From NCBI GenBank assembly GCA_036770365.1, contig DAIPJH010000007.1:72721-136720 (forward strand): a stretch of DNA of 64,000 nucleotides, written 5' to 3'. Under the pieces are notes generated by a model. That model was not told where the DNA came from. It saw only the letters and a program-made list of their open reading frames with translations, and searched no databases. Of the stretch, positions 1 through 8,118 are shown piece after piece. A program made the translations under genes and the position numbers. Each line of letters starts with the position of its first letter. The first letter of the stretch is position 1. The stretch comes from DAIPJH01 sp036770365 (lineage in GTDB: Bacteria > Pseudomonadota > Alphaproteobacteria > Rickettsiales > UBA998).

Positions 1-1
1 C

Positions 2-361
2 AAAAAGGGCAACATCAGCGATTTGATCATCGCCAAGGTGGTTTCCATCGACATGACGAACGCAAACGTGGATGAATTGACGAAGGCTCTCGCAGCCATC
101 GGCAAGAACCACCCCGCACGCCAAGACGCTCTCAGCGACACCAAGCTGAAGGCTCTGGGCATCGTCGACTTCCCGAAATGGAAGAAGGACGCGCTCGTCA
201 CGCTCTATGAGATCAGCCGAGCTGACGCGGTCTTGACCGCTGGTGGAGCTGTCGTTCCTCAACTCAAGACCGTGCTTGGTGACTACTACGCTTCTCCTGC
301 CTTGCAGGATTCGGCGTCGCTGCTCGCCAAGTCGACACTAGATGCGGCCAACCTGAAGTAA
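2..361 (+). CDS. 3' end of an unrecognised gene (partial)
   Basis: The frame is open to the left edge and ends with TAA at 359-361, so only the last 119 or so residues are seen. A TTG at 23 is an in-frame start codon but has no ribosome binding site, so it is more likely internal. The visible part is soluble, probably helical and Ala/Leu/Lys-rich, with no membrane segment. I recognise no family. Codon choice is much more GC-rich than in the following genes (many AAG, GTC, GCC, CTC and AAC codons). That fits either a highly expressed gene or a different origin. A strong terminator follows directly. Confidence 0.55.
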   Translation, partial: KKGNISDLIIAKVVSIDMTNANVDELTKALAAIGKNHPARQDALSDTKLKALGIVDFPKWKKDALVTLYEISRADAVLTAGGAVVPQLKTVLGDYYASPALQDSASLLAKSTLDAANLK

Positions 362-380
362 TTCGGGCTTGGTTTCACGT

Positions 381-408
381 AAAGGGCTGCTCACGCAGCC
401 CTTTTTTT
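381..408 (+). terminator. Rho-independent terminator
   Basis: A perfect 7-bp stem GGGCTGC/GCAGCCC with a 4-base loop (TCAC) is followed by seven T residues. It lies 20 bases after the stop of the upstream partial gene and is clearly its terminator. Confidence 0.9.
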
Positions 409-500
409 ACGCGTAATAAACAAAATATGTAATCCACTTGCGAAAATCTGCGTGAATGATTACTGTGCCGAAAATCATTCACACCAAAGAAAGAACCCTC

Positions 501-725
501 ATGGAAGACGAAATGATCGTACGCGATAGCAATGGCGCGCAGCTTGTTGAAGGCGATAGCGTCACACTTATCAAAGACCTCAAGGTCAAAGGATCATCCG
601 TGACGCTCAAACGCGGTACGCTGATTAAAAATATTCATCTAACCTATGATGAAGAGGAAATTGAATGCAACGCTGACAAAATCAAGGGCATCGTACTCAA
701 AACCTGTTTTTTGAAAAAGGCATAG
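501..725 (+). CDS. yjdM: YjdM/PhnA C-terminal domain small protein
   Basis: A 74-residue protein matching the C-terminal domain of the YjdM (formerly PhnA) family. It has the characteristic DGDSV-like entry (here EGDSVTLIKDLKVKGSS), a GT-[VL]-IKNI strand and the typical ending LKT.FLKKA. The zinc-ribbon N-terminus of longer members is absent, as in many short alphaproteobacterial versions. The ATG at 501 gives the usual family length. An in-frame ATG at 456 would add 15 unusual residues and has no ribosome binding site. The molecular function is not established. The family was annotated from the phosphonate operon but is not the hydrolase. Confidence 0.8.
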   Translation: MEDEMIVRDSNGAQLVEGDSVTLIKDLKVKGSSVTLKRGTLIKNIHLTYDEEEIECNADKIKGIVLKTCFLKKA

Positions 726-757
726 CCTTAGCGTTTTTATCTGCAAGGAATTGTTTT

Positions 758-3196
758 GTGTCGTTATCTATCCGTATTAAAGTACTTGGAAAAAAAATGC
801 TGCGCAGCGTGTGGGTGCGTCGGCATTATCTTGCGTACACTATTAAAAATATTTTTAACCTTTTCATGATGTTATATAGGAAACTTCCTATTCCACTTAA
901 AGTTAGACGCGTTATTAAAGATATCGTATTTTTATCAATAGAATTTTTTATCATCAACACCGCTGCCTATCACGGCTGGTTACGCCAACGCAACGGCACA
1001 GGACGCATCAACGCACTGCTCAACACAGACAAAGAAATTATTGACCTTAAAAAACTTCGCAATGCACCAAGCCCCTGCGCTCCGACACAAAGCATGTGGA
1101 AAGATTTAATAGATCTAGACAAAGGTCGCGGCGAAAAGCTCAGCAAGCACGCGACGCTAGATGTGATCATCCCTGTCTACCGTGGTTATGATGAAACATT
1201 AAATTGCATCTACAGCGCACTGAATTCTCATAATGAAACCGCTTTTGAGTTGGTAGTTATCAATGACTGTTCGCCTGAACCCGCATTGACCGAAAAACTT
1301 CAAGAACTACATGATAATAACTTAGTAACATTATTGAATAATAATGTAAATCTTGGTTTCGTCGCAACAGTAAACCGCGGAATGAAACTACACCCTGAGC
1401 GTGATGTGATCTTGCTCAATTCAGACACAGAAACCTATGGCAATTGGGTCGATAGACTGATGGAGGCGTCACGCACTCACCCTCGCATTGCGACCGTTAC
1501 CCCACTTTCAACCAATGCTGAAATTTGTTCTTATCCTTATACTATTCAAGATAATAACATGGCATTAGAACTACCATACGCAGAATTGGACGCACTGGCA
1601 GGTAAAGTCAACAAGGACATCTATTGTGATGTACCGACTGCCGTTGGATTTTGTATGGTGATTAAACGTGCCTGCATCAACGATATTGGCTATTTTGATG
1701 AAGAAACGTTTGGGCGTGGTTACGGTGAGGAAAACGATTTTTGCTTACGCGGTTTCGCTAAAGGCTGGAGGCATATCCTTACGGGTAGCGTGTTTGTACG
1801 CCATTTGGGCGGCACATCTTTTGCTGGCGAAAAACACAAACGTGTGATGAACGCACTCAAAATCCTCAACAAGAAATATCCACATTACCATGCAAGCGTG
1901 GCGAAATTTATAGCTGAAGACCCAGCAAAGGTAATGCGTATGCGCCTAGATACGGCGCGACTTGCGCGCAAGAGTGGTACGGTGAATATGCTTATGGTCA
2001 ACCATCATCTTGGTGGTGGCACACTCCGCCATGTCGAAGAAATGCTTAAAGCATTATGGGCCGATCATGTGGGCGGCTTTATGCTTGAACCACTCCCCTC
2101 TGGCACACGCGGCACAGGGGAAATGAAACTATCACACCCACTGATCGCCCACACCCCTAATCTTATCTTCTCTATGGAATATGACCGTGAGACGTTTTAT
2201 GAGGTGTTATTACAGCTTGAAATCGCGCATGTGCATATTCATCATGTGATTGGTTATGAACACCGCATCCTTGACTTTTTGCGCGCACTCACGACTCAGC
2301 TTAACTTACGTTATGATGTCACCATTCACGATTATTTTACCATCTGCCCGCGCATCAATCTCGTCGATAGTCGTAACCATTATTGCGGTGAACCTGATGT
2401 CAAGGACTGTGAACGCTGCATTGAGGAAAACCACTCCCACGCAGGCGTATTACCCGTGTGGCAATGGCGTCTACATTATCAACACTTCTTAGAAGGCGCA
2501 CGCTACGTCTATGCTCCAAGTGGAGATGTACTGGAGCGCATGCAGCGTTATTATCCACATGTGTCTTACGCACTACGCTGGCATCCTGAAACGTTTGATG
2601 ATGGAGAGGACGTGAGCATAGCACCACCAAGCCCGCAAGACCCACTCGTGATTGGTATTATTGGTGCAATTTCCGACATCAAAGGTGCAGATATCATCTT
2701 AAAATTAGCAGAGAATGCACACAAACGTAAACTAAACCTACGCTTTGTGATCATTGGTCATACAAGCAGCGTAGCACTCAATGCAGGCAAACCTAACGTC
2801 ACCATCACGGGTGCATATAAAGAACATGAAGTGGCGGACCTACTGCGCAGGCACACACCGCATCTCATTTTTATTCCTAGTGTCTGGCCTGAGACCTATT
2901 GCTACACGCTCTCGATCGCATGGCGTTTTGGCGTATTACCGCTTTGCTTTGATATCGGCGCGCCAGCAGAACGTATCCGCGCATGTGACCGCGGCATTGT
3001 TCTCCCTCTTGCGCTCAAAGACGACATCAATGCGTTGGCAGATAAACTCATGACCATCAAACTTCATGGATGGGATCATCACACAGGGCGAAAACCAAAT
3101 AACCGAGACTATGACCACATGCTCCATGACTATTATCAGTTTGATGTCTCGGAAGGTACACCGTTTTTGCAGGAAGTAGATGAGGAAGAGTACTAG
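758..3196 (+). CDS. Two-domain glycosyltransferase (GT2 + GT4-like)
   Basis: An 812-residue cytoplasmic or membrane-associated glycosyltransferase. Residues 1-70 are basic and hydrophobic and could bind the inner face of the membrane. Residues about 134-390 are a GT-A (GT2) domain, with LDVIIPVYRG, a VINDCS strand, a DxD-like LNSDTE near 220 and GYGEENDFCLR near 320. Residues about 405-800 look like a GT-B (GT4) domain, with HHLGGGTLRH, an IGIIGAISDIKGADI strand at about 628 and a PSVWPETYCYTLS motif resembling the nucleotide-sugar binding site. It starts at GTG 758 with AAGGA at 745-749. It probably extends a surface polysaccharide by two successive transfers. Donors and acceptor are unknown, and no other polysaccharide gene is adjacent. 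Confidence 0.85.
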   Translation: MSLSIRIKVLGKKMLRSVWVRRHYLAYTIKNIFNLFMMLYRKLPIPLKVRRVIKDIVFLSIEFFIINTAAYHGWLRQRNGTGRINALLNTDKEIIDLKKLRNAPSPCAPTQSMWKDLIDLDKGRGEKLSKHATLDVIIPVYRGYDETLNCIYSALNSHNETAFELVVINDCSPEPALTEKLQELHDNNLVTLLNNNVNLGFVATVNRGMKLHPERDVILLNSDTETYGNWVDRLMEASRTHPRIATVTPLSTNAEICSYPYTIQDNNMALELPYAELDALAGKVNKDIYCDVPTAVGFCMVIKRACINDIGYFDEETFGRGYGEENDFCLRGFAKGWRHILTGSVFVRHLGGTSFAGEKHKRVMNALKILNKKYPHYHASVAKFIAEDPAKVMRMRLDTARLARKSGTVNMLMVNHHLGGGTLRHVEEMLKALWADHVGGFMLEPLPSGTRGTGEMKLSHPLIAHTPNLIFSMEYDRETFYEVLLQLEIAHVHIHHVIGYEHRILDFLRALTTQLNLRYDVTIHDYFTICPRINLVDSRNHYCGEPDVKDCERCIEENHSHAGVLPVWQWRLHYQHFLEGARYVYAPSGDVLERMQRYYPHVSYALRWHPETFDDGEDVSIAPPSPQDPLVIGIIGAISDIKGADIILKLAENAHKRKLNLRFVIIGHTSSVALNAGKPNVTITGAYKEHEVADLLRRHTPHLIFIPSVWPETYCYTLSIAWRFGVLPLCFDIGAPAERIRACDRGIVLPLALKDDINALADKLMTIKLHGWDHHTGRKPNNRDYDHMLHDYYQFDVSEGTPFLQEVDEEEY

Positions 3197-3204
3197 CTAG
3201 TACT
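3189..3204. repeat. 16-bp perfect palindrome between convergent genes
   Basis: AGTACTAGCTAGTACT is self-complementary over 16 bases and contains the TAG stop of the glycosyltransferase. It sits between two convergent genes. It has no T-run, so a terminator role is uncertain. Confidence 0.5.
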
Positions 3205-3217
3205 AGACAACTTACTC

Positions 3218-3976
3218 CTACCGCTTTGTTTTCTTCCGCATCTCGATCATAGAAGAGAAATATCCCTTTACAGCATCTTCCACCAAAGGATTCTCGGTGG
3301 TGGTTTTTGCAACACGCGCTACTTTGTTAGATTTTACCGATTTATTTTTTTGACTACGCGTGATCGAAACGTCTTTGAGTGCCACTACAAAACCCTGTTT
3401 ACCTTCTTCGGCTGGCGTTACCATCAGTACAAATTTTTGCAACAATGGCTCTCCCTTATCATCGCGCCCCATCACTCCAAGGTGAATTTTATTGAGACCG
3501 GGAGTTGAAGCTTTGGGATAGCCTTCATGCAGGGCTGAAAGCGCATCTTGTGCAGCTTCTAACGTTGCAAAGGCTTCTCCTACTACGATTTTCTTTAAAA
3601 TAGGATTTGCCCACGAAGGATACTTAGAGCGTTTACTACGATGCGGGTGACGCAACAGATTTACCACAAGCGGTTCGGCACGCAGTGTCCAAAACCCATC
3701 ATCACCACGTACGGCACTGATATGTGCAAACTTTCCCATCAAACCACGGGTGCGATCCGCAGCTGAGAGATCATAGTTTTTGATCCACAGCACCAATGAT
3801 GGTGGCAATACATTAAACTCATGCGGATTTTCAGTGATAAAATTCTTAGCGATCTCTTGCAGTTTAACAAGAGCCTGTTTTTGGCTAGCAAAATACCACT
3901 CGCCCTGCACTGTATGTTCTATCAGCACATGACCAAGACTCGCATTAACTTGCAACGCTTTCGCGTGGTTCAACAT
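3218..3976 (-). CDS. Hypothetical protein, 252 aa
   Basis: A soluble protein with no signal peptide and no family I recognise. It begins with MLNHAKALQV and has a good ribosome binding site (GGAGGA, minus strand, 3986-3991). The central part is mixed alpha/beta. The C-terminal 60 residues are rich in Lys, Ser and Thr and look flexible. It is convergent with the glycosyltransferase and precedes htpX on the other side without obvious operon linkage. A short inverted repeat (AGATTC/GAATCT at 4000-4019) lies upstream and could be part of its control region. Confidence 0.75.
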   Translation of the reverse strand: MLNHAKALQVNASLGHVLIEHTVQGEWYFASQKQALVKLQEIAKNFITENPHEFNVLPPSLVLWIKNYDLSAADRTRGLMGKFAHISAVRGDDGFWTLRAEPLVVNLLRHPHRSKRSKYPSWANPILKKIVVGEAFATLEAAQDALSALHEGYPKASTPGLNKIHLGVMGRDDKGEPLLQKFVLMVTPAEEGKQGFVVALKDVSITRSQKNKSVKSNKVARVAKTTTENPLVEDAVKGYFSSMIEMRKKTKR

Positions 3977-4127
3977 GAAACAACTTCCTCCACTTAAGGA
4001 GATTCTAATCTGCGAATCTTAAGAAATCTTTGATAAAATCTAGTAAAACGCAAAGAATTGCAAGAAAATTGCTTGTTTGTGGTGTTTCCACGCCCGATGG
4101 GCGTCATTGCAAAGCATATAAAAGCAC

Positions 4128-5042
4128 TCACCCCCAAGGACCTTGTTCTGTCGACGCTTCAGGTTCACGCGCCACGCCTTGAAATTCTGATGAGTGCGCC
4201 ATATCACGAAGCAACTGAATACGCTCACGCGGATCTGGATGCGTCGAGAATAAACTATTCATTATCCCACGCCCACTGAGCGGATTCATAATAAACATAT
4301 GCGCGGTCGCGGGGTGTTCCTCTGCCTCAACATTGTGGATTTGCCCAACCAGTCCGCTAATTTTCTCCAGTGCAGACGCCAGCGCAAGCGGTTTACCACA
4401 GAGCTGTGCGCCAATACGGTCTGCCTCATATTCCCGCGAACGCGAAATCGCCATCTGCACCACGCTTGCAGCAAGTGGTGCAAGAATCATCACTAATATA
4501 CCCGTAAGCGGTGAAGTGCGATTCCCCTCACTATCTGATCCACGCGGCATAAACATCGCAAAATTAGCAAGCATCGACAGCGCACCCGAGATCGTCGCTG
4601 TCACCGTCATAATCAACGTATCATGATTTCGGATATGCGCAAACTCATGCGCCAGCACCGCTTCAACCTCCTCAGGTGTCAACATACGCAGCAAACCAGA
4701 GGTGACCGCCACAGCAGCATGTTCAGGGTTACGCCCTGTCGCAAACGCATTGGGTTGATCGTTTTGAATCAAGTAAGCTTTTGGGCGCACCGTGAAACCA
4801 GCATTTTTGGTGAGCTTAGTGATGATATTATCCAAAACACTATATTCACCCGCGGTAATTTCCTGCGCATTATAACTACGCAATACCATGCTGTCTGAGT
4901 TCCAATAAGCAAATAAATTCATCCCGCAAGCAAAGACCAACGCCATAATCATGCCACCCTGCCCACCAAGTAACGCGCCAACAGCCAAGAATAATGCGGT
5001 CATCGCAGCAAGTAATATCGCTGTGCGTGTATATCCGTGCAT
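4128..5042 (-). CDS. htpX: Zinc metalloprotease HtpX
   Basis: A 304-residue inner-membrane peptidase of family M48B that degrades misfolded membrane proteins, overlapping FtsH in its role. Two hydrophobic segments occupy the first 50 residues. The zinc site HEFAHIRNHD follows at about 137, with a further membrane region at about 150-205 and the third zinc-ligand region SREYEADRIGA at about 205. Length is normal for the family, and the C-terminus is a short hydrophilic tail. The ATG at 5042 is preceded by GGAG at a proper distance. It appears monocistronic. A GC-rich hairpin (4090-4104) lies downstream but lacks a T-run. Confidence 0.95.
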   Translation of the reverse strand: MHGYTRTAILLAAMTALFLAVGALLGGQGGMIMALVFACGMNLFAYWNSDSMVLRSYNAQEITAGEYSVLDNIITKLTKNAGFTVRPKAYLIQNDQPNAFATGRNPEHAAVAVTSGLLRMLTPEEVEAVLAHEFAHIRNHDTLIMTVTATISGALSMLANFAMFMPRGSDSEGNRTSPLTGILVMILAPLAASVVQMAISRSREYEADRIGAQLCGKPLALASALEKISGLVGQIHNVEAEEHPATAHMFIMNPLSGRGIMNSLFSTHPDPRERIQLLRDMAHSSEFQGVAREPEASTEQGPWG

Positions 5043-5127
5043 GTTTCATTCTCCATTCTAATACTCATTGCCGACTGCAACATAGCAGTATATAGGAGGC
5101 GTATATCACGATTTCAATGAGTGTACC

Positions 5128-6567
5128 ATGCCCCAGACCATCCCAAATTATTTCGACCCAATCAATTTTGATGAAGTGTGTGAGGAATTCTCGAAGATTA
5201 TCCGCACCTATCTTAATAAGGCGGTACGCGGTGAAGGTATGCCAGTGCTTACGCGCAAAGACGCGAATCAACTATTGAAAGAGTATGGCGAAGATCTGCC
5301 TGCACACGGCGTTGGATTTACAAAAGGCGTGGAACTCATCGAAAAAGTAATTGCAGATTCGATGCATATACACCACCCACATTATATGGGACATCAGGTC
5401 ACAGGACCGCTGCCGATGACAATTTTATGCGACATGGTGATGTCGATGCTCAATAATTCTTCTGCCGTATTTGAGATGGGACAAGTAGCAACCACGTTAG
5501 AGCTGCGCTTGATTCAGTGGATCGTGAAGCTGATTGGCTATCCTGAGGATGCAGGCGGGATCGTAACATCAGGCGGTTCTATGGGTAATCTCACTGCTCT
5601 GCTTGCAGCGCGTCAGGTGATGTCAGAAGGTAATGTCTGGAAAGATGGCTATGGTGATACGCCGCGTCCTGCGATTTTGGTGTCCGAACAAGCGCATTAC
5701 TGCGTGAAGCGCGCCGTACAAATCATGGGACTTGGCGAAGATGGCTGCGTGTTAGTTGAAAGCGACGATGCATACCGCATGGACATGAAGGCTTTGAAAG
5801 AAGCTTACAAACGTACAACCGAAGCTGGCCGCAAAGTGATTGCCGTGGTTGCCTCAGGCTGCACCACCGCGACAGGAACGTATGATCCTATAGATGACAT
5901 TGCCGATTTTTGTGAATACCACAAACTCTGGATGCATGTCGACGGCGCGCATGGCTTGGCAGCATTGATGAGTCCGAAATATAAAGACCTGCTCAAAGGC
6001 GTTGAGCGTGCGGATTCCGTCATTTGGGATTTGCATAAAATGATGCTGATGCCATCACTCCTCACCGCTGTGGTGTATAAAAATCCCTCCCATGCTTACG
6101 CAGCATTTTCACAAGAAGCGTCGTATCTATTCACGCGCTCACCCGAAGAAGAATGGTTTAACATTGCGACCCGTACGCTCGAATGTACCAAGCCAATGTA
6201 TCCGCTCAAAGCATATATTTCACTGATGAGCTACGGCACAGAAGTATTCTCCGACTATGTCACTTCAAGCTTTGATCTGGGCAAAAAATTCGCACAGATG
6301 CTCACCGATGCGCCAGATTTTGACGTAGCCGTGCAACCTGATTGTAATATTGTATGTTTTCGTTATGTGCCAGCGCAGCCCATGACCGCAGAAGCGTTAG
6401 ACACGCTGCAAGCAACCATCCGCCAAAAAATTCTGGATAAGGGTGAGTTTTATATCGTACAAACCAAGCTGCGCGATGTGCAGTATCTACGCGTTACTCT
6501 TATCAACCCTCTGACCAACGAAAAAATACTACACGAGTTGATGGAGCATATACGGGGTATCGCCTAA
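5128..6567 (+). CDS. PLP-dependent group II decarboxylase
   Basis: A 479-residue fold-type I PLP enzyme of the aromatic-L-amino-acid / glutamate / diaminobutyrate decarboxylase group. Visible landmarks are HPHYMGHQVTGP near 88, the PLP-phosphate loop TSGGSMGNLTAL near 152, HVDGAHG near 270 with its Asp and Ala, and the Schiff-base lysine in WDLHKMM near 300. Substrate cannot be assigned from sequence; tyrosine, tryptophan or 2,4-diaminobutyrate are all possible. AGGAGG at 5094-5099 is too far from the ATG (28 bases), so initiation probably uses a weak site near 5117. The stop overlaps the convergent gene's stop by three bases. Confidence 0.85.
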   Translation: MPQTIPNYFDPINFDEVCEEFSKIIRTYLNKAVRGEGMPVLTRKDANQLLKEYGEDLPAHGVGFTKGVELIEKVIADSMHIHHPHYMGHQVTGPLPMTILCDMVMSMLNNSSAVFEMGQVATTLELRLIQWIVKLIGYPEDAGGIVTSGGSMGNLTALLAARQVMSEGNVWKDGYGDTPRPAILVSEQAHYCVKRAVQIMGLGEDGCVLVESDDAYRMDMKALKEAYKRTTEAGRKVIAVVASGCTTATGTYDPIDDIADFCEYHKLWMHVDGAHGLAALMSPKYKDLLKGVERADSVIWDLHKMMLMPSLLTAVVYKNPSHAYAAFSQEASYLFTRSPEEEWFNIATRTLECTKPMYPLKAYISLMSYGTEVFSDYVTSSFDLGKKFAQMLTDAPDFDVAVQPDCNIVCFRYVPAQPMTAEALDTLQATIRQKILDKGEFYIVQTKLRDVQYLRVTLINPLTNEKILHELMEHIRGIA

Positions 6568-7100
6568 ACAACACCCGCCCCCCTGTTTGGTGCTTTGCTG
6601 CCAACGATAGGAGTAGCTACTAACGCTGACTCATAGCTTATACTTGGATCTTGGAACTGCGCTAATGCTGTTTTCATCGCCGCCTCATGCGCATCCACAT
6701 GTTTTTTTGGTGCAGCAATTTCTATCAAGGCATCTTTGTGTTTTTCAAATATTTCCTGAATTAAGAGATATTGACCTTCAGTCATTTTTTTATCTTTATC
6801 ACCGCGAACTTCAATGCCTCTGCCATTTTCGGTCACCGCCACTGAAAAACCATCACGCCGTAGATCAGGCTCTAACTCACGCAAAATCGCATAAGATTTT
6901 TCAGGCGTAAGTTGCTGATGTTTATCTGGCGACGACGATTGAATCGCCAAGCCATATTTTTCATTTTCTCCACTGATAATCGCGTGAGAGTAAGCCCTCA
7001 AAATGCTATTTCCAGCTGCATCACGCACCACCCAATTTGCACCATGATGAGTATCCATTCTTTCTAACGACGCCGCACCCATAATATATCCATCCATCAT
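6564..7100 (-). CDS. Hypothetical protein, 178 aa
   Basis: A soluble, signal-less protein of mixed composition with no recognised domain. It opens with two Met codons (MMDGYIMGA). The end, with SKAPNRGAGVV, looks disordered. It has its own promoter: the 14-base motif CATCATTTTGTCAT (minus strand, 7140-7153), then ten bases, then TACAAT. The same motif precedes two other genes of unknown function near 12.1 kb. Its stop interlocks with that of the decarboxylase. Confidence 0.75.
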   Translation of the reverse strand: MMDGYIMGAASLERMDTHHGANWVVRDAAGNSILRAYSHAIISGENEKYGLAIQSSSPDKHQQLTPEKSYAILRELEPDLRRDGFSVAVTENGRGIEVRGDKDKKMTEGQYLLIQEIFEKHKDALIEIAAPKKHVDAHEAAMKTALAQFQDPSISYESALVATPIVGSKAPNRGAGVV

Positions 7101-7123
7101 ATTACAAAAAACATTCCGGGGTC

Positions 7124-7153
7124 ATTGTAGCACCTAATTATGACAAAATGATG
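7124..7153 (-). promoter_or_regulatory. Promoter with shared CATCATTTTGTCAT motif
   Basis: On the minus strand, CATCATTTTGTCAT (7153-7140) is followed by ten bases and then the -10-like TACAAT (7129-7124), about 24 bases before the ATG at 7100. The spacing from TTGTCA to the hexamer is 11, too short for a classical -35, so the 14-mer may be an activator site or an alternative sigma element. It is identical in three places in this window. Confidence 0.5.
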
Positions 7154-7157
7154 AAAC

Positions 7158-7197
7158 AAAAAAGCGTAGCATTCCACACAAAGGTGAAACGCTACGC
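7158..7197 (-). terminator. Rho-independent terminator
   Basis: On the minus strand a 7-bp perfect stem GCGTAGC/GCTACGC (arms 7191-7197 and 7164-7170) with a partly self-pairing 20-base loop is followed by TTTTTT (7163-7158). It lies about 48 bases after the stop of the small lipoprotein gene and should end its transcript before the next promoter. Confidence 0.75.
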
Positions 7198-7244
7198 AAA
7201 CATCCAAGCAGAAAGCCACAATATGTATTAATCAATATGTATTA

Positions 7245-7451
7245 TTAATAAAGAGGTGTTCCTTCTCCTAAAATATGCATGCCACCCATGCCCGTGGTGG
7301 TCACTGGAGCAACACCATCTTGTGCAATAGTTAAACCAACGGTAAACTCATGCGCGTTATTAGAAGCGCAGCCTGAAAGCAGCAACACCCCTACAAAAAC
7401 ACAAGATAACCGCCTCATAGTCAATAATAAACGAGATATAATCGTATGCAT
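7245..7451 (-). CDS. Small lipoprotein, 68 aa
   Basis: A short secreted lipoprotein. A basic N-terminus (MRRLS, preceded by MHTIISRLLLT) leads into a hydrophobic stretch and the lipobox LLSGC, with the lipidated Cys near residue 28. The mature part is only about 40 residues, Gly/Thr-rich, ending MGGMHILGEGTPLY. The ATG at 7451 has AGGAG seven bases upstream on the minus strand. An open frame extends further upstream but adds a second hydrophobic leader and is not supported. The Ser after Cys-Ala favours outer-membrane sorting. Role unknown. Confidence 0.75.
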   Translation of the reverse strand: MHTIISRLLLTMRRLSCVFVGVLLLSGCASNNAHEFTVGLTIAQDGVAPVTTTGMGGMHILGEGTPLY

Positions 7452-8118
7452 AACACATCTCCTGTCTCTTGAAGTACAGGCACACACCAGCGCACGCAAA
7501 AACACGTGCAAAAGCAGCACCAGACAACAATAAGGAAACACAATGAAAAACTGTTACGCAGCTATACAGCCCTAGTGATGAGGCATCACCATGTAAACAA
7601 AACCTCTACTCGCCAGAACAAATAACAACGTAACGTCAACACACAATCACCGCGGACACATTCTTTTTATTGTTTTTATTGGTGCGGCAGGATTCTGTAT
7701 ATAATAGCTTTCCTTATGAAAAGCAAGTATTTTTATCAGTCAAGATGCAAATGAGCAACAATACACCACATGGTAGATAGTTAATTTTATATTAATAGAA
7801 AGTATAGATTTGTTAACCTAAAATATAGGCTTTCCTATAGTTCATAACGCCCGCTTTCTTCGCATACGCAGCATTTTTGCTCAAAACTCTAGAGAAAACC
7901 AAACAAAAAACCACTAATAATAAATGTGAATCATGGTTTTTCACACGCCAGAACGCTGCCGTTTATGGCACTTGACTCACATACTTGCTTGGTTCGACAT
8001 ATTGCATGATTTAAGCAAGTTTTTCAACTTATAGGAGTTACGTTCTAACCCTTCCGCACCTTCTTTCGTGCATTATGCTTTATCCAACAATTATCTTCTC
8101 CTACACACGAGGAAATCT
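7452..8118. other. Long AT-rich intergenic region
   Basis: About 670 bases lie between the divergent lipoprotein and hub genes. I see no RNA gene and no convincing reading frame; frames starting at 7716 and nearby are only a dozen codons long. It contains a TATATAAT box at 7698-7705 without a clear -35 and the TTAA-N7-TTAA element listed separately. Confidence 0.5.
7781..7795. promoter_or_regulatory. Possible CtrA box (TTAA-N7-TTAA)
   Basis: TTAA, exactly seven bases, then TTAA again matches the CtrA recognition pattern of alphaproteobacteria. It lies about 320 bases upstream of a GTA-type hub gene, and GTA genes are CtrA-dependent in Rhodobacter. The surrounding DNA is very AT-rich, so a chance match is quite possible. 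Confidence 0.3.

Noticed and set aside
4090..4104. ACGCCC-GAT-GGGCGT hairpin near the htpX end
   Set aside because: Good stem but no T-run on either strand and nearly 40 bases from the stop; too weak to call a terminator.
6564..6567. Interlocking stop codons of convergent genes (also at 24329-24332) as a possible special signal
   Set aside because: Four-base stop overlaps arise easily in compact genomes; no further structure is attached.
7981..8040. TTGGTTCGACAT resembling a tRNA T-loop
   Set aside because: No acceptor, D or anticodon stem can be built around it.
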